A program made the translations under genes and the position numbers. From NCBI GenBank assembly GCA_026874595.1, contig CM049313.1:58857159-58921158 (forward strand): a DNA stretch of 64,000 nt, in the 5' to 3' direction. The stretch is from Sipunculus nudus. Taxonomy: Eukaryota; Annelida; Sipuncula; Golfingiida; Sipunculidae. Positions 13,701 to 28,700 of the stretch are shown one piece after another; position 1 is the stretch's first letter, and each line of letters starts with the position of its first letter. The notes under the pieces are model-generated. The model did no database searches, was not told the origin of the DNA, and worked only from the letters and a program-made list of their open reading frames with translations.

Positions 13701-16700
13701 ATGTCTATTAATCAAACAGTACACACATAAAAACTTTGCAAACTAAGGTTAATTAAAATATAAATAAATACAGCAAATGAGCAAAACAATTATGCCAAAA
13801 ACCTTTATTTGATGTATTTGACACCAAACTGAATTGATAAAAAATATTTCTTATGTTCTCTAATTATCAAAAATAAGCTGACCAAATGCCTGCCTTAAAT
13901 GAGATCATCTCTTTTTCACATACCTTCATTTGCGAGATCATTTTCTGCTGGCAGGAGGTTCAACAATACTGACAAACGTGACCACAGGGACTGAGAACTC
14001 TGAAACATAAACAAAAGAAACTGTGTAATAATAGTATGAAAAGACAACAGTAATTCTTAGGAACCATGACTTGTAAACAATAAATCAATAAAGGTTACGC
14101 CAGTATTTTTTTTTAAACAAGGCCATCTTTCCAAATATTATGTTATATAATATAATCTCGCAGTGTCTGATTTATCCTTAACATGTATCTGATTTTTAAA
14201 TCACAATCAAACACATTATCATTTACTTAGGTGTTGTGTATACAAGTGTCCCCCTTCGAGTATCAATGGCATTAAATTATGATTTGCTGACTAAACAAGT
14301 GCAACAATTTTTTAATCTGAGATAAGTCACTGGATCAACACCTGCACACTCCAAATCACAATACTCAAATCAATAAAATAACAGTTCAATAATAGTATTT
14401 ATGAAATATATACATATATAAAAGTGGAATACAGTATGTTTAGTAAATAAGTGAATAAAATCATCTATTTATTAGACAGCTAATAATTTACCTGGGCACA
14501 TGTTGCGATGATCTGTTGATGACATCTCATCCAATCACAGAATACTTTGATGGTTGCTAGGAAACCTTCACGGTTGACGACCTGAATCAGATGTTCCATT
14601 CTTCGGGCTTCCAATTCAGCTCTGTGTACATATGTGTAAAACATTTATGTATTTTATTCATCACTAACCTCACACTTTGTATGAATGCATTCATTCTGGA
14701 AATGAAGGTATCAGGGACATAGATAAAACATATAAATATACATAATACAAAAGAAATAGTAAAAAATGAATAAACACTGTTTGAAGAAAATTATACAGTT
14801 GCTTTGTGTACATGTGAAATGTACAAGTATGGCTCTCTGCGCAACCAACAAATATATATTTTTGTTATATTATGCTTTTCCAGAGACTAATACACACTGG
14901 AAAATGTTGACAGAGCATCTTTGAAATAGTTATATAAAGCAACGATTAAATGTATAATAATACTTGTATGGTATGCAAGCCATGTATGGTATCTTGTCTA
15001 ATTAAATTTGACAAAAAAAATTCACTGCCAAAATCCAAAAGTTCAAGAAACTCACTTGTCTATCACACTGTCTGCATCATTTTCTATCTCACTCTCTGTG
15101 GGAACACTGGAATTGTCTGAAATAAAAAGATAAAGTAGTACAGAAAATTACCACACTTTTTCCCCGTCAATCCATCATTTATATTGAAACACTATAATAA
15201 TAAAGAACAATTATTCATCATTAAGTGCAAGAATATACTGATCCGGCCATTGATTTGATCTTAACAATGAACCAAACACTGACCTGTCAATGCTGGCCTT
15301 TATTATAATTACAGGTTATGATGGACCCTTACTGAAGTGTTATATCCAGAGATCTGTGTATTTTTCAGATAAAAACCATGGTCTGTAGCTGACACTGCAT
15401 GCTGGGGGAAGATGAAGACGCAATATGGATCTATATTTAAAAGGCAGTCTCAATACCTGGTGTTCACAATGCTGGATGGACTACAGAAGTAAGGAAGAGC
15501 ATCACTTTTTTATTTATTTATTATCCTTTTTTTCAATTTATTATTATAATTTCAAATAGTTCAATGCCATAGGGTCATGAGATCTGCTGTAAAGGAAGAG
15601 TCAGATTAATGAAGATCATAATCACAAGCAGGGTCCATATTGTCAATACTTGGGGCTGAAACCTCAATATACACCAGGACACCATGGGTTTGACCAACTA
15701 TTGTGTCTCGCTCACCTGTATCAGTTGGGAAGTTACTTGTGTCTGTGTCTGTTTCTATCACAAAATTGGCCAATTTCTCTGTTATCTCCTTCACATGTTG
15801 GGCTTCACTAGCCTTTTCAAATCCTACAAGAATACTTGCTCATGTGTAACACTGATAAACACTGATCAATATAATCCTGGCAGAAACTCTTGTTTATTTA
15901 TACAAAAGATATCAAAGCAACGTGTATTAATATTTCTAGCAATGCGTGAGAACTCTGTATCTATAATAATAGGCATCATAATTTACATTATTTATATATA
16001 ACTTTGTCATGTTACCTAGAACACTGTGTGTCTCTTATATGGTATAATATTTTCAAAAATGCATTGAAATCTAACTTGATGCAAATCTAAGTAAGTTATA
16101 GTAAAATCACTTAGAGACAATCAGTTAAATGTTTACTCTGTCCACATCATTATACAAATCTAAATTTGCATGATTTATGTAAGTTTATGCAGTTATATTA
16201 CCTGGAGGAACTCTGCCATCTCGTTTAACCTGCCCCATACTTTTCATATCACAATTAAATTTCCATTTTTATGTAATTTTATGCAGTGATATATGACACT
16301 TACTTTCCCATTTTTCATTTTTCACATATCTGTACAGATGAAAGTTTGCATAATTTATGTAAATTTATGCAGTAATGTTACCTGGAGGCACTCTGACATC
16401 TCTTTTTCCCTGTACAACATCCTTATACACATCATAGTCAGCATCTGTTTCCTTGTTATTGCTGAATGGCAGTCCAAAGCGCAGGAAGCTGCTGGAATCT
16501 GATAAGCTGTCGGCAGAGAAGTGCTGGAAGTACTCATTTAATGTGCTGCCCTCTAATGACTGCTGGTTCAGATTGTTCAGGTTTTGAGTAAGGTGGCTGC
16601 AAAATAACATAAGTGGTTTTTTGACAGAGTTTTGAGTTATGATCTGTGGTGTGGCTATTATAGCTGTGCATTACCACCAGTGCATTAATACATTATGATA

Positions 16701-19700
16701 CAAAGTTAAATATCATACCAGAATCATCAGATGTCTCTCTATCTATACACTGACAATAAAAGACTGTATAACAGAAAGTCTGATAGTTTACTAGAAACCT
16801 CTAGCACTTAAAATAGTCAGCCGCCCATTCCATGTAACATGAAAGATAATTGGCCAGAAATCAGTTAACTGGCATATGATTGGCTAAATACTGCATGATC
16901 AAACCAATGGGAGGGGCTTAATTAAAGTTTCATTAATGATTTCTGAAGCCTGGAGGTAATGGCATGATGTAACTAAACTTACCAATTCTCCATAAATTGT
17001 AGTTTCAATAATGGATGGAGTAGGTCACCAATGACCATGCCATATTGAGGAAACCCAGTGGTGAAAGGATATAGCACAGTCACTGGTAACCTACTTTTAG
17101 TCAACGTGTTGAAACATGATAGAACTCCAGAAAGAGAGAACAGCAATGATTTGGAATCTGAATTATAATTATACTCATATGTATGGTATCAAGTACTACT
17201 CTACCTGTTAAGTGGGTTCAAAAGAACATCTCTGGCCTGGTAACCATTGGTTGTTCTTTGTGAGCCATCTTCATTCCTGTCTTGTGCACCACCAAGTGAA
17301 AATCCTGAAAATAATATCATAAATTTTCCATACTGAACTGCTGTTCAGATATTCTACCAGTTGATAATTCATTCAGAGAGCGACAATTCATTTTTTGAGC
17401 TATACAGTTAGTGTATACAAGTGGAGGCAGACATGTGATTTTGTGCATGTGCATCTGAACATGTGAGTTTTTTGGCTGACCAGGAGATTGTTCTCACGGT
17501 CACACTTGCTAAATGCTGACTTGCAGTGTGTGTGTATGAATATATGCCTTTACGTGTGTGTATATACTTGGCCTTAGTTCCTGACTGACCCTGAGGTTGT
17601 GCTCACTGTCACTTTCACTAAATTCTGACAAGTTGCATGTGTGTGTTCATGCCTGTATATGTGTGTGTGTTTACCTGGCCTGAGTTCTTGGTTGACCATG
17701 AAGTTGTTCTCATTGTAATTCTCGCTAAATTATTACTTGCTGTGTGTGTGTGTTTATGCTGTGTGTGTGTGTTTATGCCTCTATATGTGTGTGTTTATGC
17801 CTGTATATGCATGTGTTTACCTGGCCTGAGTTCCTGACTGACCATGAGGTTGCCCTCAGTGTCATTTTTACTTGATTCTGACGTGTGTGTGTGTTCATGC
17901 CTGTATATGTATGTGTGTTAACCTGGCCCGAGTTCCTGGCTGACCATGAGGTTGCCCTCAGTGTCATTTTCACTGGATTCTGACTTGTGTGTGTGTGTGT
18001 GTGTGTGTGTTCATGCCTGTATATGTGTGTGTGTTTACCTGGCCTGAGTTCCTGAATGACCATGAGGTTGCCCTCAGTGTCATTTTTACTTGATTCTGAC
18101 GTGTGTGTGTGTTCATGCCTGTATATGTGTGTGTGTTTACCTGGCCCGAGTTCATGACTGACCATGAGGTTGCCCTCAGTGTGTTTTTCACTGGATTCTG
18201 ACGTGTGTGTGTGTTCATGCCTGTATATGTGTGTGTTTACCTGGCCTGAGTTCCTGAATGACCATGAGGTTGCCCTCAGTGTCATTTTCACTGGATTCTG
18301 ACGTGTGTGTGTGTTCATGCTTGTATATGTGTGTGTGTTTACCTGGCCTGAGTTCCTGGCTGACCATGAGGTTGTCTTCGCTGTCACTCTCGCTGGATTC
18401 TGATTCGTTCAGGTAATGTGCCACATCTTCATCTGAGTCACTCTCTGATATGTCCACGTGATCCTCACCTGGGAATACATGGCACTGTAGCAGTTAACAA
18501 AGAATTTAGTAAATAACTAAGTAAATTGGATAGTTCCAGAATATACTAGAAACCAGAATGGCTTTGTTTATGCAGATATATGTCTCCCCCTTAAGGGGCG
18601 ATCCCAAAAAATTAGAGGTGAAATATACACTATATCAAATAATGATTCTATATTTCAGCAGATTTGACTTAAAGGGTCTAGGTCTTCCCTTTTCGAACTC
18701 CAATGAGATTTTGGCAGAAAGAACTGGTGCGTCAAATTCGAAGAAATAACCTTCAGTACTTCCAAACATGGGGGGGGGTCACAATAATCCTAGAATTGCA
18801 TAAATTTGACCTTAAAGATCAAGGTCAAGGTCACTGGATAATGAACTCTTTTGAGATTTTGTTAGGAACAATGAGCATTTACAATTTTGGAGGAAATATG
18901 CAGCCCTTCAAAATTTAAAGCTTTCACAAGACGATAACTATAATTGGGCCGGTTCGACCTTGAAGATTCTGGTCAAGAACACAGGGTTTCGAACTCTGCA
19001 GAGAACTTGGTAAGAACAGCTGGTGTACCAAAGTTGTTGGACAAAATGAAAAATACTTCAAAAGTTATGAGGTTAACAAGAATTTCACATTTCTGCAGAT
19101 TTGTCCTAGAAAATGAAGGTCAAGGTCACCGAACCTGTCCAAGATTTTGGGATGAACAATGAATATTTAAGATTTTGACAGAAAATATGCAGCCCTTCAA
19201 AAGTTACAGCTTTCACAAGATATCCTAAAGATGACAACTGACTACAGACAATGGCACCGTGACAACATTACTCCCCTGGCGGAGGGTGGTGGGGGGGCGT
19301 TGGGGGAGAGACAAAAACACTAATTGTCAGCATATTTAAACTAGAATACGGGTAGGTGACAAGCAACTACGTGTATCCGCCTAAATCAGAGTGGAACGGG
19401 TGAAGTGAGGCATGGATTGAGTGGCAAGGGGAAATAGAGTGTTGCATATTAGCATGGATGTCTGCAGCCAAATTGTGTATGTAGGTTGCCCCCCCTACCA
19501 CAAAATCCAGAAAGCCGTCCAAGTTGTATACATATGCAAAATTTAAGGCAGATAAGTCAAACCACTACATGTATATGAGTGATTTTAGCCCGTGTCAGAC
19601 AAACAGATGGACGCAAAAATGGTTGCAGGTGACGCCACCAGTTTTGCGTATGATAAAGAGCTATGTGAGAACTATACACATGCAAAACTTTGGCTCAATC

Positions 19701-22700
19701 AGTCAAACGGTTCCCAAGATATGAGCTTGGATGTCTGCTGCATAAACTAGAATGCAGGTGGCGCCACCTGTCATAAAATCAAGAGAGCTGTCGGGGATGT
19801 ATAAACCTGCAAAATTTTAGGCAGATATGTCAAGCCACTGCTGAGATATGAGTGATTTTATCCAATGGCAGACAAACAGACAGGAGCTCTGCAAAAATGG
19901 CTGCAGGTGGCGCCACCAGTTTTGCGTATGATGAAGAGCTATGTGAGATCTATACACATGCAAAATTTTGGCCCAATCGGTCAAACGGTTCCCAAGATAT
20001 GAGCTTGGACGTCTGCAGCGTAATCGTGAATGTAGGTGGCGCCACCTGTCATAAAAACAGAAAAGCTATCCAGGATGTATACGCATGTCAAATTTCAGGT
20101 GAATTAGTCAAGTCACTGCAGAGATATGAGTGATTTTAACCCAAGGCAGATGAACAGATGGACACTGTGCAAACATGGTTGCAGGTGGCGCCACCATTTT
20201 TTGTGTATGTTATAAAGCTCTCCAAGAGCTACATTTGTGCAAAAAAATTTTCCTGATTGGTCAAACGGTTCGGGAGATATGTGGGTTTTAGTGTGGAAAC
20301 AGACGCACAAACAGACGCAGAGCGCAGAGGAAAGGTCAGAGGTCAAAACAAAATCGGGGCGCAGCAGTTCACATGTGACCCGAACATAATCCCGGGTTTC
20401 GTAAAATTCCGCCCAGTGGTTACGGAGGAGTTCTCCGGACACCTACGCGGCCGGGGCGGTGGCTTGCAGCTGAAAACATAGTATCCGCAAAACTCTGTTT
20501 TGGCGGATACAATTATAGTATTATAACAGTAATATACTAAATCTAGAATACAAGGGAATCTATAAGAAACTAGATAACAAACAGTCAACAAGCAACTAAA
20601 TGTATCCTCCTAATAACAGAAGCATGGGCAAAGTAAGGCATGGAATATTCCTGACATGAAGTGACTCCATATTGTGGCTTCAGTGATGCAACATGCATGA
20701 TTTCAGGCCAATATGGCAAGCCACTCCTTAGAAAAGGTCATTAAAAGTTTTTTCAATGAAAACGGAAAAGTAGGTAGTATCACCTGTCAAGTCTTTGAGA
20801 TTTACTAGCCAAGATGGATAGACATGCCATAATTCAGACCAGTACATTGAACCACTCCTGAGATATAGCCAATTTTCACACAAACCAAATGCACGGATGG
20901 ATGTCGTGCGAAAAACGATTACAGATGGCACTACCATCTGTAATCTGTTTTGAGTATGAGATGGAGGTACCCAAGATCTATGGAAATGTGAAATTTTAGG
21001 CCAATATAGCAAGCCACTCCTGAGAAAATGATATTAACGTATTTTACCAAAACGGGAGGTAGGTGGAGCCACCTTATGCAAAACTTCATAACTTCTATGC
21101 TGGGTTTCGGAAAGATCGGTCCGAGGGTCTCAGAGGAGTTCTCAGGAAACAAAGGCAGTGGAGGAACCTGAGTGAAAACAGTATCTGCAAACCTGTTTTG
21201 ATGGATACAATAAAGACAGGTCTGCTTCTGTGAACTCTTAAGATAAAGCATAAAGGAGATCACTATATGGTGATTAAGATTTCTACATAAGATCACATCC
21301 TTAATATTTCTACAAAATCAGGTGCTGTATAGCCACAACCATTCTGGAGGTATCAGGATACATAATAATTGGCACATGATGTACTCTCATAGCTCAGTCA
21401 GTGAACTGAATATCACAAGATGCAAAGAAATATTACATGTTTTCACAAAACCATGCCTGAGTCAAGAAAGTTCTTTTACATATTTGGAGAAAGAATGTGA
21501 TTAATTACCTTCACTGAGATCCGAGTCCGGGTCTGACATGACGTTACGATCAGAGTCACTGCTGTCAATGCTCCCCCTACGTCGTCTCCTTCTCTTCATC
21601 AGCCGTCTCAGCCGCTGGCGACGCTTCTCAATCTGCAAGTCAATATGTTATACATACGTGAAACAATACCACAATATCTTTGCTATGCATGAAAATTGTT
21701 TGTAAGCTATAAAAGTGCTTGAATTCAAGATTTTTAAAGCCTTTCAATTCATCTCTGCTTTAACAGTAATAACAGTTTCTGGACCTTACCAGAAATTCTT
21801 TGAGCTGAGTGTTTGTTTTACCTAACTTGAGATGGAGAACAACACAAAACATATATGAGTCAACATTCAACAAACAGACATTTCATATGCCACCTTTTCA
21901 GCAATATTTAATATTTGAATAATGCTAAGAGTTTGGTCATACTATAGTAGTTTTTCCCTGGCCACTGAAAGATGTGGTATGACTTGAACTACAAGACTCT
22001 TGTCTATCATCTCTTTTTACAATCTGCCTCAGAAAAAAACAAACATAATTTCCTGACCTTTTCATCCTCCTGGCTCCTGGTGTCAAAGATCTCCTGACTC
22101 CCGTTACTTGCTGGGGACTTACTGGGTTCAAAAACGTTAACGCACTCTCCATTCATCATCCTCACTGAAGGGCTGTTGGACACTGGTGTATTTTGCTCTG
22201 TAAGAAGACCTGAATGGTTCTAGTATTTATGTTTCATTGAAGGTACTCTTGTTGGTTCAACAAGCATGAATTTTAGAAAATTTAATAATTTGTTAACATA
22301 GTGTTGCTGACCATACCAGAGAAGCAGCTATGTTTTCATTCCCTTTCATCTGTGTGTGTGTATACCTGGGTGGTTGATATGTATGTATCTGACAGTTTAA
22401 AGTCTGCATACATATACCTGTATATAAGAAAAAGGTCTATCCATTCATTTATCATGAAATCTACATTAAAAATATATTTCACTTGATATCACATCATGCA
22501 AATTTGGAAAGAAAGCAAGTATGAGGAAAAGGCACCATATTCATCCCCTGTAAGTAATATCAAATTAAATTCAGCTTGTGTGGGTCAGTTTGATTTGGTA
22601 TGAGAACACCACCTTGGTTATGTTTATTTATAAAACATATATAAACTAGAATATGGGCAGTCAACAAGCAACTACATGTTTCCCCCAAATCAGGCATGGG

Positions 22701-25700
22701 AAAAGTAAGGCATTGAATGTTCCTGACATTACTCCAATTAAACTTCTTATATTTGTGCAAAATTTTGTCACTAAAAACAGACCTACAGATGGATACATCA
22801 TGCAAAATTTCAGGCTGAGACACTAATCCACTACTGAGAAAAGGTGTATCAATGTATTCTATAAAACCAGAACAGCAGGTGGCACTACCTGTCTGGTCTA
22901 CAACAAAGCTATTGAAGATAGATAAACATGCCAAAATGTGAGGCTGATACATCCATCTACTCCTGAGTTATGAGCAATTTTACCCAAAGCAAACGGACAG
23001 ATGGACACCATGCAAAAAACAATTGCAGATGGCTCCACCTGTCTTTGTTGGGCATAACTACATACAGCGTATAACTATGCCAGGTTTTGGATAGATTGGT
23101 CAAAGGGTCTGAGAGGAGATCTCTGGAAATGTAAATGGTGACAGTGGTGGTGGAACCTGGTAAAAAAAATATAGTATCCGCAAAACTTTAGTAGATACAA
23201 TAAGCATAATATCAAAGAATAATCTTTAAAAGATTTCGTTTTTTATTATTAGACATTATCTTACATGAGTAAAAATTGCTCATTTCTCAGGGGTGTTTCA
23301 ATGTATTTGTCTGAAATTTTGCATATAGAGGAACAATTTACACAGTCAAAAAATAAAAATGAAGAAGTTTCATCCTCACCATCCTCGTCTACCTGGAGTG
23401 GTTTCCTGGGATTTTCAAGCTCATACAGAGCCCCCTGGAGGCGGATCATGACATGATTTAAAATATGGGAGAAGAGTGCCAAGCTGAAGGCAACCACTGC
23501 TGTAACTTGCTTGTTACCTACAACAAATGAAAGTCATTTTAGAGTCAAGAGAGAAAATTTTGTATTTAAGGCTGAGACCCAGCAAACAAGTTCTGCAATA
23601 TAGTAAACAAGAAAATGCAGTTACTTTCCCCAAAAGACACCAATACAAGTTTTGTTACCTGTCATCACAAATTAATGATATTAACCCACGACTCATGATT
23701 GTAGTGAAGGCATAGCATGAATATCATATGTTGTGATATAAATGTCTTGGTCATATAATTACTTCCTAATAAGCTTTTATTTTGGCTTTGAGGTTTGAAA
23801 AAAAGGGACCTATGGGTCAAGACGCTCAGCTGTTATATATGATAAAAAAATATTATTTAGAAATGAGGCACATGCTGGTTTTGTGTGGTAATAAATATAA
23901 GCTGTAATATGAGTTGTTGTTGTTTAGCTTATGTATGATTTTGATAGTACCTTTGGAGACAGGGAAGAGGATTGATTTCATTTATTTTATTAACAAATGG
24001 AGTACTATTGTCACACAGATTTTGACTTGGCAATATAACTTATAAGCAGAATATATAAGGGTTTAACTATTAATTAAAAAAAATTACAAATATTGTCCCA
24101 AATATAATTTTTATTAAAAATAATAAGAGAATCATATGATTTTTTAAAATGAAATATAACTGAAATGATTATTAAAATAATATTAAAGAATATATTCATG
24201 AATGCATTCATGAATACATTTTGAAAGTATTTGCACTGGTATTCATATACTTTCATTTTTACCTGAATTCCCATTCTTTATGCAAGAAATTTTATAATGA
24301 AGTACATAATCATATTCGTATTTAAATACAATTACAAAGTATTCGCACCATGTCTGGTATTTATTCAGTTTTCACCAAACAATGATGTTGAGAATCCAGA
24401 ATATACAAAATTCACACATTTAAATAATGATCATAAGTACCTGGTTTTATGGCTTTTATTTATATTAAAAAATAACTGTAATAAATTCATTTTGGACTAA
24501 TTTACATCAATGTACACACTAGACACAGTAGGAATCTAGATTAATATTATCAACTGCATCTTTGTCTATCATTAATTTTTATCATATGATCCCTAATGAT
24601 TAGTAATGGATGATATGATTTACTTCTTTATCATTAAAATTGAACTGAAAAATACCATAGGCGACTGCATGGTGTTATTTGGAATACGTGACATTCTATC
24701 CATCGATACAAGATTCTTATATCATCAGTAACTGCAAGTTAATTTCCTGTTATAATAAACTAACAAATTCCTTTTCTATTTTTCATTAATTTTTTATTAA
24801 AAACCAATAAAAATTTATTTATTTATTGTTTATTGTATGTAGTTGGTTAAAACTACTAGATGAGTTGGGTTGGACACCTGGATCAACTGTGGCTGGCCAT
24901 AAGCTGCCTGGATTCCCTGTATGCCTCGCCTCAAGCATGCATAATTTGCTGAAAGTTCAACAAGGTCAACATACAGGTGACTCAAGAGGGGCTGGAGAGA
25001 GCCAAAGTCTGACAGGGTCTCATAAAAACATTAATAAAAGCTACAATTTTTGGCCAATTTCTTTCAGCTTTCTAAACTTAAAAGCTGAAATCCTTATGTG
25101 TGCATGATATGAAAATTATATCAACAGTGCTCACAGGAAACAAACGTGCCATGGTCAAAGTTGGGCAAAATTTAAGTTACTAATTTTACATTTATACTTA
25201 TAACTTATAAAATTTGAAAAATTAATAACTAATTTTGGGTATTCAATTGAATCTTGATTAAATAATGTTACATCCCTGACAAAAAATCTCTAGCTTCAGC
25301 AATCCCCTTGTTAAGGGAGTAAATATATTTCTTGATTTTTTACAAAGTGCATTATGTTTGGGCCCATAACTTAAAACAATTACGCAATACTGACATCATT
25401 CTGGCATGTGCATAGAGAATGAAAAATATGTATATTATTTATGATTAAAGTCAGATCAGTGGTTTTGATATTAGGCAGTCTTGAAGTGTAACAATGGGTT
25501 TTTAATGGAAAAATGAGGTTTTTCATTAATATCTTGAAGGTATTAAGTCCTAGTGACCAAATTCTTGGCATGGTAGGGGATTTTGGAGACATCTAGCTGT
25601 ATGCCGAATTTAAGGAACTAAGAGCTGAAGCTGGGGAGCTGAGCTCTTGCAAACTGCATAACACTAGCTTGATGTATACAATATGTTACATGGTGCTTGA

Positions 25701-28700
25701 AAACTTGAATAAAATCTACAGTTTTTGATCAACTGGTTTCAAATTTTTGGTGTTAACATATGAAAAGGTAACAAAAACATGCTGTGAAAATTAAATCCAC
25801 AGTACTTACAGGAAAAAAACGTGCCATGGTCAAAGTTGGGCAAAATTTAAGGTACCAATTTTTTATTTTTATTAATATTTTAAAAAATTTAAAAGATTTT
25901 CATCTAATTTGGGTATACAATTTAATTTTGATTAATTAAAGTTATATTACTGGAAAAAAGGTCCATAGCTTTAACATGTTTTGTGTTAAGTGATCAAATA
26001 TCTTTCCTGATTTTTTACAAAATGCATTGTTTGGGTCCATCACTTTTTAAAATTATATAATACAGACATATTTTCTTGAATGTACATAGGAACTATATAG
26101 AGGAATATTTATGGTAAATATGAGGAAAAACAGATGAGTGGTTTTGATATTAGGCAGTCCTGAAGTGTGAAAATAGGTTTTTAATAAAAAAATTGAGGTT
26201 TTTCCTTAATTTCTCAAAGGAACGAAGTCGAAAAGACCCAGTTTTTGGATTGGTAGGAGATCTTGGGGACATCTAACATTATGCCGAATTTTGGATTCCT
26301 TGGTCTTACGGTTTCAAAACGTGCCACATCTACAGACGGACGGACGGACGGCTCGACAGACGGACGGACGACGGACAATGGACCACGACTATAGCTCAGA
26401 TGACTTATAGTCAGCTGAGCTAAAAAGGAAAATGCAGGTATCTATTCAATTTTAAATCTAATTTAGTTTAAAAAAAAAAACAATTTTACTACTAAAATTC
26501 TTCATTATAAAAAACTGTAGCTTTATGGACCTAAAATGTATGACAAACAATTACAAAATAATTATGCTTTATAATGCTAAGTCATTATATGTTATTAGAC
26601 ACAGGTTGGTTTCCTTCAAACCTATACTATTACTGGTCATATGAAATCATGAAAGCTGACTGGTATCCAATGTTAAAACCCCCACAAATAACCCTTTATC
26701 AATAAGGCAAAATACGATTTTAAGGTGGAAGTGCACAAACCTTCCTTCTGCATCAGATAGACCACCATCATGCAGATAACGGAGACCTTGAACACCACTT
26801 CATTATCCAGGCTGTTGTGTCTGTCATCATGAAGATCACTGAAGGCTTCATGAGGGTTTGTGACATGCGGTGGTAGGTGAAACATGCACAGGTTGAAATC
26901 TTGTAACGCAGCCTGGCATATCTCCTGTAATTCACTGGCATCTTTACTGTAAATACAAGACATAAATCCTCTTATTAATGCAAACTTTTGACCGCTGACC
27001 TGTAATTTTTTTGGCTCTGTATAATAACCCTCTCATGTTTTTATTTATGAACTGATATCAAATCTTGAAGCTACTTTTTATATCACTATGTCATTCTACT
27101 GCTTTAAGATTCATCAGATTATCAAATTTCTAATGTATGCACCAAACCTATGTTATACTGTGGTTAGCTTCATATTCTTAAGGCTGAAATATCATGATTT
27201 TTCCATTTTGAATGTTTCACGAGGGTTTCATTTTCACAAGGGTTTCATTTTCATGATCTTACAAGAACCTATATCAAATCTTTGATAAAGCCATACCTTT
27301 GTGTATCATACAGTGAGAATAAGTCATGAGTTGGTGATATTCTTCTCATATAACGATAGGCACGTACACACAGCACAGGCAGTTTAGTTCAAATTTAAGG
27401 GAACTTTTTCCCTATACCTGCATGGATGTAATTAATTATAAAAATTTCTCACTGTTCTAACCTATTCCCATTACAAGTACTGGTTATCCTAAACAGGAAG
27501 GACATTCTCAATTGGCCAATTATTCCCGAGGGCTTCATTTTCTCAATAATTTCCAATTTGCGAATATCACAAAATTAAAACCCTCGCAAAGAAAAAGGGA
27601 ACCACAGTATTTAAACATGCATCTATCAATCTGCTGTATTTGTTGGATGCTTCTTATCAGCATCTCTGAAGTACACAGTTTACTGATGTTTTAATATGAA
27701 CATATATTCTCTGATCATTTTCCTACCTCTGCCAGGTGACAAGGAAGACTTCTAAGAAATGCATGAATCGAACCAGGAATCTTTTCACATCCTTAGATCT
27801 GAAACAACAAGTAAATTCATGGAATAAATGTCCCTGCTTTAGGCTCTTGCTGTCTTTCATGCTTGATAAGCAACTTAAATTATGATATGTGGAGAAAATC
27901 TTGTGGGTAAGTAAAAATTTAAACAGATCCACTTTGACATGTGGAGACATCTGCGGGTGAACATGAATACTATAACACATTAAGCAATAGGACCAAAATC
28001 TACTATGATATCTGGAGACATCTGCAGGCAATCATAAAAACTAAAACACATTTAGAAAACAGACCAAAAGTTGATAATTTTGTTTTTTTTTGAGCTGGAG
28101 AAAATTACTTTTCAGATAGACACTCCAAACCTCATCCCAACCAAGGTATGCATGAGAGCAATCACTGACCCAAATTTGAATGAAATCGGATAAAATTAAG
28201 GAAAGTTATCACACAGAAACGAAAAACCTGACGGACAGACAGACACAGACAGACAAACCCAGATCAATGAACAATAAATCAGGAGGGAACAATGGTCATA
28301 CATAGCTTGTAATAGGAGACTCAACTTGTTTTAGTAATCACATTATATATGTTACTGAATGTTAAATAATACAAACGGATCTAAAATTAAATGTTTATTA
28401 GAGCACCTTTTCTGAAGACCATCTGACCATTTATTCATACCGGATGAGGTCCTTAATTATAGAATCTGAAAGTAGATTAAACACGTAATTCGAAAGCTCA
28501 TAGCTTTGTATTAATGAACCAGCTGATCTGTTTTATAAATGTATTTAAAAATTAGGAAAATGTGGGATTTGAAACCTAGTGAGCCCTTCATTAGTGATTT
28601 GACATCACACTGATATATAATGCTTCCTTCACCAAATACACAAATGCCAGCAGATCACCTCTGGTGGTCCGGAGGCAGGTCACGGGGAGAAGATGCAGCG

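Noticed and set aside
17773-18387. 204-codon minus-strand frame rich in HTHTH
   Set aside because: It reads the exon 14 junction minisatellite in a frame that does not continue from exon 14. The CA-repeat stretches create the His/Thr runs.
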